Source: Deltaproteobacteria bacterium
GTDB lineage: Bacteria; Desulfobacterota; Syntrophia; Syntrophales; Smithellaceae
Length of the DNA: 39,361 nucleotides
NCBI GenBank assembly: GCA_026388535.1
Contig: JAPLJP010000131.1
Coordinates: 1-39,361 of the forward strand
Direction of reading: 5' to 3'
The stretch's first letter is position 1. Each line of letters opens with the position of its first letter. Of this stretch, positions 15,893 to 23,700 are shown in pieces. The position numbers were made by a program, and so were the translations under genes. The notes under the pieces are model-generated. The model was not told the DNA's origin and ran no database searches. It saw only the letters and a list, made by a program, of their open reading frames with translations.

Positions 15893-16003
15893 ATGGGTAA
15901 ATCAAAAGACGTGAAAAAAGATTCAAAGAAAAAACCTGTAAAGTCCGCCAAAGAAAAGAAAGAGGCCAAGAAATTAAAGAAGGCGGCTAAAGCCGGCATG
16001 TAA
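15893..16003 (+). CDS. 36-residue lysine-rich small protein
   Basis: An ATG at 15893 follows a strong AAGGGAGGG by seven bases and opens a 36-codon frame ending TAA at 16001-16003. The product starts MGKSKDVKKDSKKKPVK and ends KLKKAAKAGM; 16 of 36 residues are Lys, with Ala, Glu and Ser and no aromatic residues or Cys. It would be a highly basic, probably disordered or helical peptide, possibly binding nucleic acid or ribosomes; that is inference from charge alone. Short Lys-rich proteins of this look are common in deltaproteobacteria but I do not know a function. A near-consensus promoter lies upstream and the beta-CASP nuclease gene starts 163 bases downstream, possibly in the same transcript. 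Confidence 0.7.
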   Translation: MGKSKDVKKDSKKKPVKSAKEKKEAKKLKKAAKAGM

Positions 16004-16166
16004 TTGGCAGAAAAGATAGCAGAAAAACTGTTTCACCGGAGACTGGTTAAGAAAATTGTTCTTTAATCCTCAATCAACAAGGATAAAGGGTGGTGTTTTT
16101 TCAGTTATGTGGACATTTGACCGCAACTGATATCTGCTAATTTAAATTTGTTAAAAAGGATTTCTA

Positions 16167-17777
16167 ATGAAAATTAAATTTATCGGAGCGGCAAAAGAGG
16201 TTACAGGTTCCTGTTTCGTTATAGAAACAGACAAAGCAAGGTTTGCGGTTGATTGCGGCATGCATCAGGGCGGCGCGGAAATAGAAAAACGCAATTGGGA
16301 CGTTGATGTATATAACCCGGCAAAGATTGATTTCTTTCTTATCACTCATGCTCATATAGATCATTCGGGATTGCTCCCCCGCATGGTGCAGAATGGTTTC
16401 CGCGGTCCTGTTTACGCGACCGAGCCGACAGGAGAATTAATCAAGATATTACTCCTGGACAGCGCCCATATTCAGGAAACAGAAGCAAACTGGAAAATGA
16501 AAAAAATGCAGCGCTACGGCAAACTGGAAAAGATTCTGCCGCTTTATTCAACAAAAGACGCCGAAGCTGTCGGCCCTTTAATTAAAACTAAAACCTATAA
16601 TGAAACATTCAGCCCCGCAAACGGAATAAAAGCTAACTTTCAGGATGCCGGCCACATTTTGGGCGCGGCCATACTGGAATTATTCATCGAAGAAAACGGA
16701 ACATCCACAAAGTTAATTTTCTCCGGCGATATCGGCCGCCGTCATCAATTGCTGATGAAAGATCCCATTACTCTAAATGAAGCGGATTATCTTTTTATGG
16801 AATCGACTTACGGCGATCGCAATCATAAAGGCGAAGCCGACAGTTTAAATGAAATGGCCGAGGCGATTAAGTACAGTTATTCCAGAGGAGAAAAAGTAAT
16901 CATTCCCGCTTTCGCCGTGGAAAGAACTCAGGAAATGCTTTATTCGCTTTATCTTCTTAACCGTGACGGAAAACTGCCCAAGGACATGCCTGTACTTCTT
17001 GACAGTCCGCTGGCCATTAAAGCGACGGAAATATTCCGTCGTTACCGTTCCTATCTGGACGGGGAAACACAGAGTCTTCTGAAAAAAGGCGAAGATCCTC
17101 TGGATTTGCCGCAACTTCAGTTTTCTTCATCAACCGAACAATCCATGCAAATCAATGACATGAAAGGTTCGGCAATTGTCATTTCCGCAAGCGGCATGGC
17201 CAACGCCGGGAGAATCAAACACCACTTGCGGCATAATCTATGGCGTCCGGGAGCAAGCATAGTTTTTGTCGGTTTTCAGGCGGAAGGCACCCCCGGCCGT
17301 AAGATTGTGGACGGCGCAAAGACAATTAGAATTTTCAATGAAGACATCGCCATAAAAGCCAAAATTTGGACCATTAACGGTTTTTCCGCTCACGCCGGAC
17401 AGAGCCAGCTTCTGGAATGGCTGGGTAATTTTCAAAACAAAAAAATGCCTGTATTTTTAGTTCATGGCGAGCTTGCCGCGCAAGAACAGCTGGCTTCCAT
17501 GATCAGACAAAAACTGGGCTTTGATGTGACGATTCCCGAATATTTGGAAGAAATCAGGATTAAAGCCGGCACTCAGCCGGAAGAATTAAAACAGCCGCAG
17601 GCCGTAAAACAGCCGGTTAGCCTGTCTCCGTTGCTGGCCGATTTGAAAGCGAAAATTGATTACATCAACGATCAAATGGGAAAGATTCAATCTCTGCCCG
17701 AGTCCAGGCAAGCCGAAGTTCTTGATCTGCTCAGGAAGGCAAACCTGAACATTGATGAAATAAAACCTCGTTTGTAA
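16167..17777 (+). CDS. Beta-CASP metallo-beta-lactamase RNase (CPSF73-like)
   Basis: A 536-residue protein with a metallo-beta-lactamase fold and beta-CASP insertion, the architecture of RNA-processing nucleases such as CPSF73/Ysh1 and bacterial homologues. Zinc ligands are visible in HAHIDHSG (residues 61-68), the later DAGHILGAA and SGDIGRR. The beta-CASP region has FMESTYGDRNH, IPAFAVERTQEML, LDSPLAIKATEIFR and ISASGMANAGRIKHHL, and the final metal site lies at NGFSAHAGQ. An extra C-terminal tail of about 60 residues with a predicted coiled coil (LLADLKAKIDYINDQMGKIQ) is not part of the core fold. The family cleaves RNA endo- or exonucleolytically; the target here is unknown. A modest AAAAGGA precedes the ATG. 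No KH domain is present, unlike archaeal relatives. Confidence 0.9.
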   Translation: MKIKFIGAAKEVTGSCFVIETDKARFAVDCGMHQGGAEIEKRNWDVDVYNPAKIDFFLITHAHIDHSGLLPRMVQNGFRGPVYATEPTGELIKILLLDSAHIQETEANWKMKKMQRYGKLEKILPLYSTKDAEAVGPLIKTKTYNETFSPANGIKANFQDAGHILGAAILELFIEENGTSTKLIFSGDIGRRHQLLMKDPITLNEADYLFMESTYGDRNHKGEADSLNEMAEAIKYSYSRGEKVIIPAFAVERTQEMLYSLYLLNRDGKLPKDMPVLLDSPLAIKATEIFRRYRSYLDGETQSLLKKGEDPLDLPQLQFSSSTEQSMQINDMKGSAIVISASGMANAGRIKHHLRHNLWRPGASIVFVGFQAEGTPGRKIVDGAKTIRIFNEDIAIKAKIWTINGFSAHAGQSQLLEWLGNFQNKKMPVFLVHGELAAQEQLASMIRQKLGFDVTIPEYLEEIRIKAGTQPEELKQPQAVKQPVSLSPLLADLKAKIDYINDQMGKIQSLPESRQAEVLDLLRKANLNIDEIKPRL

Positions 17778-17810
17778 TTTGCGCGGCTTGTGAATCAAGA
17801 GCTACGGACT

Positions 17811-18734
17811 TTATTTTTTCCGTCCGGGAATTTTTATATCCGGATGGAAAATCAACGCCATTATTTCGATGGCGTCAAAAACGCGCGGCGACGCCCGGCT
17901 GATCAGGTCAGTCTTTATTGGAAAAATTTTATTGTTCTTTACCGCCGGTATCTCTCCGAACTCTTTCCAGAATTTTTTTACTGCCGCAAATTCTTTATCG
18001 TTGGCCATGGGCGCGAAAAGAATTATATCCGGAGCTCCCGCCATTATACCCTCGGCGCTGTAACGGGGATAACGCGCGGCATCAAGACCAGCGATGTTAA
18101 CGCCGCCGGCCCGACCGATTACTTCATTGATTAACGTTCCCCTGCCCGCTGTAATCACCGGTTCCAGACCAATCTGAAAAAAAACGCGCGGCTTGCTTTT
18201 GTGCTGTATTTGAGCGGTGATATTGTTCAATCTCTTTTGAAGGCTTTCAACGAGTTTTACGGCTTCCTTTTCCCGATTTGTAATTTCACCGATATGTGAA
18301 ATGCTTTTCAGGATGCCGTTGGTATCAGAAGGATTTGTCACATATACAGGTAAGCCGATTCTTTCCAACTGCCGCACGGTGTCCTTCCTGTTACCGTCAG
18401 CGGTGGCAATGATTAAATCCGGTTTCAGGGAAACAATCTTTTCTATGGAGGGATTGGTAAAACCGCCTATTCGCGTTTTGGCGCGTGCCGCCGCCGGCCA
18501 ATCGCAGAAAGTGGTTACGCCTACGATTTTTTCATCCAGACCAAGCGCGTAAAGTGTTTCCGTGATACCGGGAGCGAGAGAAACAATTCTCTTAGGCGTT
18601 GCAGAAATATTCACACTGCGGCCTATTTCATCGGTCACCGTGCGAGCGCAGGATATTTCCTGACAAAAAATCGTAAGAATAACAATCAGAAAAAATCTTA
18701 AGAAATTATTAGAGCTGATTAATTTTTTGCGCAT
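17811..18734 (-). CDS. Periplasmic binding protein of the BtuF/FepB type
   Basis: A 307-residue secreted protein with a hydrophobic signal segment (residues 12-27) and Cys residues at its end that could be a lipid site or not. The mature part matches the class III (helical-backbone) periplasmic binding proteins for vitamin B12 and iron chelates: SVNISATPKRIVSLAPGITE, LGLDEKIVGVTTFCDWP, IGGFTNPSIEKIVSLKPDLI and RVFDAIEIMALIFHP. CDWP is typical of the cobalamin-binding BtuF group, so B12 or another corrinoid is the best guess. The gene follows the TonB-like gene after 44 bp and is probably cotranscribed. No permease, ATPase or outer-membrane receptor is in the window, and no cobalamin riboswitch is recognisable upstream. 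Confidence 0.85.
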   Translation of the reverse strand: MRKKLISSNNFLRFFLIVILTIFCQEISCARTVTDEIGRSVNISATPKRIVSLAPGITETLYALGLDEKIVGVTTFCDWPAAARAKTRIGGFTNPSIEKIVSLKPDLIIATADGNRKDTVRQLERIGLPVYVTNPSDTNGILKSISHIGEITNREKEAVKLVESLQKRLNNITAQIQHKSKPRVFFQIGLEPVITAGRGTLINEVIGRAGGVNIAGLDAARYPRYSAEGIMAGAPDIILFAPMANDKEFAAVKKFWKEFGEIPAVKNNKIFPIKTDLISRASPRVFDAIEIMALIFHPDIKIPGRKK

Positions 18735-18778
18735 ATTTTCCGAGCGCGCCTCCCTCCAATCGGCTATAAAAATAAATT

Positions 18779-19354
18779 CTAATCCATGATCTTGTAATGA
18801 AAAGAAGCTATTATATTCAAGCGTGACAGATTATAAATTTCCGGTAATGGTTCGAACGGCGCAGCAGCACGAACAACACTTACAGCGCCGTCATCAAGTT
18901 GTGCGTATCCCGACGAAGATATGAGGGTTGCCCCGGCAAGATTGCCGTCGGCATCAACGGACATTTTTACTACAACATTGCCCTCTTCATTTCTTTCGTA
19001 AGCTTTCTGGGGATATTTCCAAATATGGATAATCTTGTTTTTTATCTTTGCCAAATAAGAAACATATTTGATATCGAGACTGCCCAGATCAATTGTCTCT
19101 TCGCGCCAGTCATCATCGTTAACGCTGACTCCCTTTTCTTTGCTGGGTTGAGCCAGTTTTATTTTTTCCTTTGTTTTGATTTCTTTCTTCGGCGCGGGCT
19201 TTTCTTCCGGTTCGGGTTCTTTGATGCTTACTGAAAATATTTCCACCGGCTTGATATTATCTCGCAAATCAATCATACCTGTTACCGCGAGCAGCGTCAC
19301 ATGGATAAAAATTGATGCTATTACAGGCCATAATATGGCTTTTTTTGAGTCCAT
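18779..19354 (-). CDS. TonB-family energy-transducing protein
   Basis: A 191-residue protein with an N-terminal membrane anchor (about residues 9-27), a charged Pro/Glu/Lys spacer (48-75, containing EPEPEEKPAPKKEIK), and a C-terminal TonB domain. In that domain IWKYPQKAYERNEEGNVVVK and the later VRAAAPFEPLP are the recognisable TonB motifs. It would couple the proton gradient, through ExbB/ExbD, to an outer-membrane receptor. Being followed by a BtuF-like binding protein points to corrinoid or metal-chelate uptake. ExbB, ExbD and the receptor are not in this window. There is no strong ribosome-binding site before the ATG at 19354; a GGGG 11 bases upstream is the only candidate. Confidence 0.85.
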   Translation of the reverse strand: MDSKKAILWPVIASIFIHVTLLAVTGMIDLRDNIKPVEIFSVSIKEPEPEEKPAPKKEIKTKEKIKLAQPSKEKGVSVNDDDWREETIDLGSLDIKYVSYLAKIKNKIIHIWKYPQKAYERNEEGNVVVKMSVDADGNLAGATLISSSGYAQLDDGAVSVVRAAAPFEPLPEIYNLSRLNIIASFHYKIMD

Positions 19355-19491
19355 GTTTTGTTTTCCCCGAATTAAACCGGGATACTTTCAGTGATTTAGC
19401 GCCGTAATCATATACAGCATTTACCACAAAATCAACAAATTGAATTCGGTTAAAGACGGGAGCATCAGAAATAATACTTTTGAAAAAAAAT

Positions 19492-19523
19492 AAAACAGGC
19501 AGGATGTAAAACCTGCCTGTTTT
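19492..19523 (-). terminator. Intrinsic terminator of the SWIB gene
   Basis: A 12-bp perfect stem, AAAACAGGCAGG (19492-19503) with CCTGCCTGTTTT (19512-19523), loop of eight bases. On the minus strand it is followed by TATTTTTTTT, 24 bases after the SWIB stop. Confidence 0.9.
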
Positions 19524-19546
19524 GAAAAAATCTAATGTTTTTTTGT

Positions 19547-19873
19547 TTATTCGATATTGGCGCTGACAACAGAGGCAATCTGCATCATGTCAATGGTCTG
19601 GCCTTCTTTCAATTTCGTGAAGTCAACAACCTTTCCGCTCGAGGTTTTAACTTTGGTGTTATTAAATATTTTGATTAATTTGGCATCAGCCACAATGTTC
19701 TTTCCCGCGTTTTCCGGCTTGCCGTTGACTGTTTTGGTCTGCAATTTGTTTTTCTTGATGTAATCCCACAGTTTCTTTGTTATCTCCGTACGGGGAAGAG
19801 CTTTCGCTCCCAGCAACTCCGCCAAATCCGCCTTTAACTTTACTGGCTTACTCAATCCTTTTGCTTCTGACAT
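19547..19873 (-). CDS. SWIB/MDM2-domain protein
   Basis: A 108-residue protein. The first 70 residues form a SWIB domain (KADLAELLGAKALPRTEITK, LWDYIKKNKLQ, IVADAKLIKIF), a fold better known from eukaryotic SWI/SNF complexes and from Chlamydia. In bacteria such proteins are small DNA- or topology-associated proteins of uncertain role. The last 35 residues (TSSGKVVDFTKLKEGQTIDMMQIASVV) extend past the domain. The ATG at 19873 follows GGAGG, and a near-consensus promoter lies at 19935-19964. The gene is monocistronic, with its own terminator, and divergent from malic enzyme. A strong promoter and tidy terminator suggest an abundant product, as for nucleoid proteins; that is inference. Confidence 0.88.
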   Translation of the reverse strand: MSEAKGLSKPVKLKADLAELLGAKALPRTEITKKLWDYIKKNKLQTKTVNGKPENAGKNIVADAKLIKIFNNTKVKTSSGKVVDFTKLKEGQTIDMMQIASVVSANIE

Positions 19874-19934
19874 AATCCTTGCCTCCGTTCTTTAAAATTT
19901 TGTTGGTATTTTTTGATCAGATATTACGGGATGA

Positions 19935-19964
19935 AGTATAAGAACTTTCTGTTTTGTATGTCAA
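19935..19964 (-). promoter_or_regulatory. Sigma-70 promoter of the SWIB gene
   Basis: On the minus strand TTGACA (19964-19959) and TATACT (19940-19935) are 18 bases apart, 61 bases before the SWIB ATG. Confidence 0.75.
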
Positions 19965-20043
19965 GGAAATATTAAAAAATAATTTGATTATTGAAAAACT
20001 CTCTTTTGTGTTAATTTACAAACAAAAAGGTAGTATTATTTTA

Positions 20044-20070
20044 TTGACACAATGCTCTTCTTCTTATACT
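20044..20070 (+). promoter_or_regulatory. Candidate promoter of malic enzyme gene
   Basis: TTGACA (20044-20049) and TATACT (20065-20070) with a short 15-base spacer, 54 bases before the ATG at 20125. The -10 element and its flanks (TTCTTATACTTCA) match those of the SWIB promoter. Confidence 0.5.
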
Positions 20071-20124
20071 TCAACATCACAAAGCAGAACGTTAACAGGT
20101 GCCATGAGTTTAAGGAGAAAGATC

Positions 20125-21780
20125 ATGTCAAATCAGGGTATTAAAGACCATGCAGCGAAACTTCCCAGAGGAAAAGCGCTGCTTCATGACCCCTCTCTGA
20201 ATAAGGGAACCGTCTTTAACGCGACCGAACGAGAAGTTCTTGGTTTGCAAGGATTGCTTCCGCCGCGTATTTTTTCTCCGGCGGAGAGGGCGCGGCATGT
20301 AATCAATAATGTCCGGCGAAAATCAAACGATCTGGAAAAATATTTCTACCTCACAGGATTACAAAACCGCAATGAAAGTCTGTTCTATCGAGTCCTGATT
20401 GACAACATGCAGGAACTGACCCCCATTATATATACCCCGACCGTCGGACTGGCCTGTCAGGAATTCAGCACGATTTTCAGCGAACCACGCGGCATATTCA
20501 TCACAAAGTACGATCGCGGCCGCGTAAAAAAGGTGCTGAAAAACTGGCCGCGTAAAAATATTCGCGTCATTGTGGTCACCGATGGCGAACGTATTCTTGG
20601 GCTTGGCGATCTCGGCTCAAACGGAATGGGAATTCCTATCGGCAAATTGTCGCTTTATACTGCTTGCGCGGGCATTGACCCTAATGCCTGTCTGCCGGTT
20701 ATGATAGATGTTGGAACCAATAACCAGGAACTGTTAAACGTCCCTGATTACATCGGCCTGCCTGAACCGCGTTTGCGAGGAAAGGAATACGACTCGCTTA
20801 TAGATGAATTTATGACCGCGGCTACGAAACGATTCCCAAATGTCATGATTCAATTTGAAGATTTCGGCAATCTGAACGCCTTTCGTCTACTGGAAAAGTA
20901 TCAAAACAAATACTGCATGTTTAATGATGATATGCAGGGAACCGCCGCTGTCGCGCTGGCGGGGTTGTATTCCTCGCTTAGAATTACCGGCGGCAAACTT
21001 TCCGGACAGCGTCTTTTGTTTTTAGGCGCGGGCGAGGCCGCCATCGGTATCGGCAATCTCGTTTCTTCGGCAATGGTTAAAGAAGGTCTATCGTCAGAGG
21101 AGGCGCGCCGTAACTGCTGGTTTGTGGATTCCAAGGGCCTCGTCGTCAGCAGTCGTAATGATCTTCCGGAACATAAGCGCCCCTATGCCCATGACTATCC
21201 TTTTCACAAAGACTTCATCTCCGCGGTCGAGGCCGTTAAGCCAACCGCGATAATCGGCGTATCAGGTCAACCCAATACCTTCACGCCTGCGGTGCTTACG
21301 GCAATGAGCAAGATAAATGAACGGCCGATTGTCTTCGCGCTTTCCAATCCGACATCTAAGGCTGAATGCACCGCCGAAGAAGCTTATCGCCATACAGACA
21401 AGCGAGCCATTTTCGCCAGCGGCAGTCCCTTCCCTGATGTCAATATTGACGGCCAGACTTTTGTTCCGGGACAATCAAACAACGCATATATTTTCCCCGG
21501 TGTCGGATTAGGAGTGCTCGCCTCGGAGGCGTTTCGTGTTACGGATGAAATGTTTACAGCCGCCGCCAAGTCGCTGGATGAACAGGTTACCGCGGATGAT
21601 TTGAAAATAGGACGCATTTATCCATCGCTTTCGCGTATTCGCGACGTATCGGCCAATATCGCGCTGGCCGTGGCAAAAGTCGTTTTCGCGCGGGGACTTA
21701 CCGCGATGCCGGAACCCGCTGATCTGCTCGGCCATATAAAATCAACCATGTACGAACCGACCTTTCAGGAATACGTTTAA
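20125..21780 (+). CDS. NAD-type malic enzyme (malate dehydrogenase, decarboxylating)
   Basis: A 551-residue malic enzyme of the large (MaeA/eukaryotic-like) class that converts malate to pyruvate and CO2 with reduction of NAD(P)+. Motifs include YTPTVGLACQ (from residue 103), VTDGERILGLGDLG (151-164), a metal/substrate stretch QFEDFGNLNAF, FNDDMQGTAAVAL, and the dinucleotide fold LFLGAGEAAIGIG. LSNPTSKAECTAEEA and GQSNNAYIFPGVGLG complete the C-terminal domain. Coding potential extends 57 codons further upstream, but AAGGAG lies seven bases before the ATG at 20125 and the upstream residues look unlike the family, so that start is chosen. NAD preference is inferred from the family and not proven. 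The gene is monocistronic and may link C4 acids to pyruvate in this anaerobe. Confidence 0.92.
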   Translation: MSNQGIKDHAAKLPRGKALLHDPSLNKGTVFNATEREVLGLQGLLPPRIFSPAERARHVINNVRRKSNDLEKYFYLTGLQNRNESLFYRVLIDNMQELTPIIYTPTVGLACQEFSTIFSEPRGIFITKYDRGRVKKVLKNWPRKNIRVIVVTDGERILGLGDLGSNGMGIPIGKLSLYTACAGIDPNACLPVMIDVGTNNQELLNVPDYIGLPEPRLRGKEYDSLIDEFMTAATKRFPNVMIQFEDFGNLNAFRLLEKYQNKYCMFNDDMQGTAAVALAGLYSSLRITGGKLSGQRLLFLGAGEAAIGIGNLVSSAMVKEGLSSEEARRNCWFVDSKGLVVSSRNDLPEHKRPYAHDYPFHKDFISAVEAVKPTAIIGVSGQPNTFTPAVLTAMSKINERPIVFALSNPTSKAECTAEEAYRHTDKRAIFASGSPFPDVNIDGQTFVPGQSNNAYIFPGVGLGVLASEAFRVTDEMFTAAAKSLDEQVTADDLKIGRIYPSLSRIRDVSANIALAVAKVVFARGLTAMPEPADLLGHIKSTMYEPTFQEYV

Positions 21781-21862
21781 ACGCGGCTTTGATTTTTCCG
21801 CTAGATTTACCATCGGAAACAACTATAAATTCCATTCCTTCAATTTTGTAATCAATATTTAA

Positions 21863-21891
21863 TTGACATACAAAATTGTTCTTCCTATAGT
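21863..21891 (+). promoter_or_regulatory. Sigma-70 promoter of the UPF0371 gene
   Basis: TTGACA (21863-21868), 17-base spacer, TATAGT (21886-21891); start codon 51 bases downstream. Confidence 0.75.
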
Positions 21892-21941
21892 TCAAAAATG
21901 AACAGCTAACAAAAAATAATTTCGTCGAGGAGAGAGACTAA

Positions 21942-23471
21942 ATGATCCAGCAACCGGGTTTTGACAATGAAAAATACATCAAGGAACAGACAACCGAAAT
22001 TCTCAAGAGAGTTGATCGCTTTAACAACAAACTGTATCTCGAATTCGGCGGCAAACTTTTATATGACTACCACGCCGCCCGCGTTCTTCCCGGTTATGAT
22101 CCGAATGTAAAGATGCGCCTCATCAGAGAATTGAAAGACAACGCTGATATCATCCTCTGTATCTACGCCGGCGATATTGAAAGGAAAAAAATCCGCGCCG
22201 ATTTCGGAATCACCTACGACGCGGACGCGTTAAAACTAATAGATAATCTCAGGACATGGGGAATCAATGTATTAGGGGTCGTCATCACACGTTTTGATGA
22301 GCAACCCGCCGCCATAATCTTCAAGAACAAGCTGGAAAGACGCGATATCCCCGTTTATACACACCGGTTCACCAAGGGTTACCCGACAGACGTGGACATG
22401 ATTGTCAGCGATGAAGGTTACGGCGCCAACGCCTTTATTGAAACAAAAAAGCCTCTGGTTATCGTGACCGGGCCGGGACCCGGAAGCGGAAAAATGGCAA
22501 CCTGCCTTTCTCAGTTGTACCATGACTACAAAAGAGGAACTAAATCCGGTTACGCCAAATTTGAAACCTTCCCTATCTGGAATATTCCGTTGAAACATCC
22601 GGTAAATGTGGCTTACGAAGCGGCTACCGCGGATATAAGGGATTTCAATCTTATCGACCCCTTTCATCTTGACGCCTATGGAGAAAAATCTGTTAATTAC
22701 AATCGCGATGTGGAAGTCTTTCCTGTTCTGCGGAGAATTCTGGAAAAAATTACGGGAGAACCATCATTTTACAAATCTCCTACGGATATGGGAGTTAACC
22801 GGGCTGGTTTCGCTATTACAAACGATGAAGTCACGAAAAAAGCGGCAAAAATGGAAATAATCCGTCGTTACTTCCGCTACAGATGTGAATATGCGATGGG
22901 ATTTTCCGATAAGGAAACTGTGCAACGCGTTGAACTTTTCCTCAAGGATTTTAATCTTCTGCCGGAAGAGCGCTCTGTTGTCACACCGGCAAGGGAAGCC
23001 GCCGGAGTGGCTCCCAAGGAAGCGCGGGATTACGAAAGAGGCAATGAAGGCATATTTTGCGGCGGCGCACTGGAATTGAAAGACGGAACAATAATAACAG
23101 GGAGCAATTCTTCCCTGATGCACGCCGCAACCAGCATGGTTCTCCACGCTATAAAACATCTGGCGGGAATTCCCGACAAGATAAAACTATTGCCGCCTCA
23201 TATCACCGATTCGGTAAAAAATCTAAAAACTGAAATCCTTGATGAAAAATCGTTGAGTCTTGATCTTGAAGAGGCTCTCATAGCCATCAGCATCAGCGCG
23301 ACAAATAATCCGGCAGCCCAGCTGGCGCTGGAAAAGCTAAGAGAACTCAGAGATTGTGAAGCACATATGACCCACATTCCTACCCCGGGCGATGAAGCGG
23401 GACTCCGAAGGCTGGGCATTAATCTGACAACAGACCCGAACTTCTCAACCAATGATTTATTTATTACTTAG
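21942..23471 (+). CDS. UPF0371 / DUF1846 family protein
   Basis: A 509-residue protein matching UPF0371 (DUF1846), a conserved anaerobe- and Firmicutes-rich family without a firmly known function. Conserved stretches are LYLEFGGKLLYDYHAARVLP near the start, ADIILCIYAGDIERKKIRAD, GYGANAFIETKKPLVIVTGP with GPGSGKMATCLSQLYHD (a P-loop-like glycine-rich turn, residues about 180-195), and the C-terminal GALELKDGTIITGSNSSLMH. The glycine-rich turn and following Lys suggest nucleotide binding, but this is inference. GAGGAGAGA precedes the ATG. The gene is monocistronic, with its own promoter and a terminator 180 bp downstream. Confidence 0.9.
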   Translation: MIQQPGFDNEKYIKEQTTEILKRVDRFNNKLYLEFGGKLLYDYHAARVLPGYDPNVKMRLIRELKDNADIILCIYAGDIERKKIRADFGITYDADALKLIDNLRTWGINVLGVVITRFDEQPAAIIFKNKLERRDIPVYTHRFTKGYPTDVDMIVSDEGYGANAFIETKKPLVIVTGPGPGSGKMATCLSQLYHDYKRGTKSGYAKFETFPIWNIPLKHPVNVAYEAATADIRDFNLIDPFHLDAYGEKSVNYNRDVEVFPVLRRILEKITGEPSFYKSPTDMGVNRAGFAITNDEVTKKAAKMEIIRRYFRYRCEYAMGFSDKETVQRVELFLKDFNLLPEERSVVTPAREAAGVAPKEARDYERGNEGIFCGGALELKDGTIITGSNSSLMHAATSMVLHAIKHLAGIPDKIKLLPPHITDSVKNLKTEILDEKSLSLDLEEALIAISISATNNPAAQLALEKLRELRDCEAHMTHIPTPGDEAGLRRLGINLTTDPNFSTNDLFIT

Positions 23472-23646
23472 AAAAATTTGAAGCTCTTCGCGGCAAAAAT
23501 AATCTTCGATTAATAAGTAATAATATCATTCAGTGCTGGATCGCTTGCGCCGCAGCAAGTTATGGAGAATGTGTTTGCCACCGAATTCATATCCGACGAC
23601 AAACATCTTTAATAACTATTAAGTCATATAAAATACTCAAAAAAGG

Positions 23647-23670
23647 TTAAGGGGGCTGTTGCCCCCTTAA
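23647..23670. terminator. Bidirectional intrinsic terminator
   Basis: TTAAGGGGGC (23647-23656), TGTT loop, GCCCCCTTAA (23661-23670). TCACTTTTT follows on the plus strand, and CCTTTTTT follows on the minus strand. It serves both the UPF0371 gene and the convergent lipoprotein gene. The rest of 23472-23700 shows nothing I can assign. Confidence 0.9.
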
Positions 23671-23700
23671 TCACTTTTTAAATTATTAAACAGATAAATG

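Noticed and set aside
19954-20124. 57-codon N-terminal extension of malic enzyme
   Set aside because: It covers the promoter and leader, starts without a ribosome site and does not resemble the family; the ATG at 20125 has AAGGAG at proper spacing.
23518-23615. 26-residue basic minus-strand frame in the UPF0371 / lipoprotein gap
   Set aside because: Too short, no ribosome site, and I could not tie it to any family; it may be a decayed fragment of something but this is not supportable.
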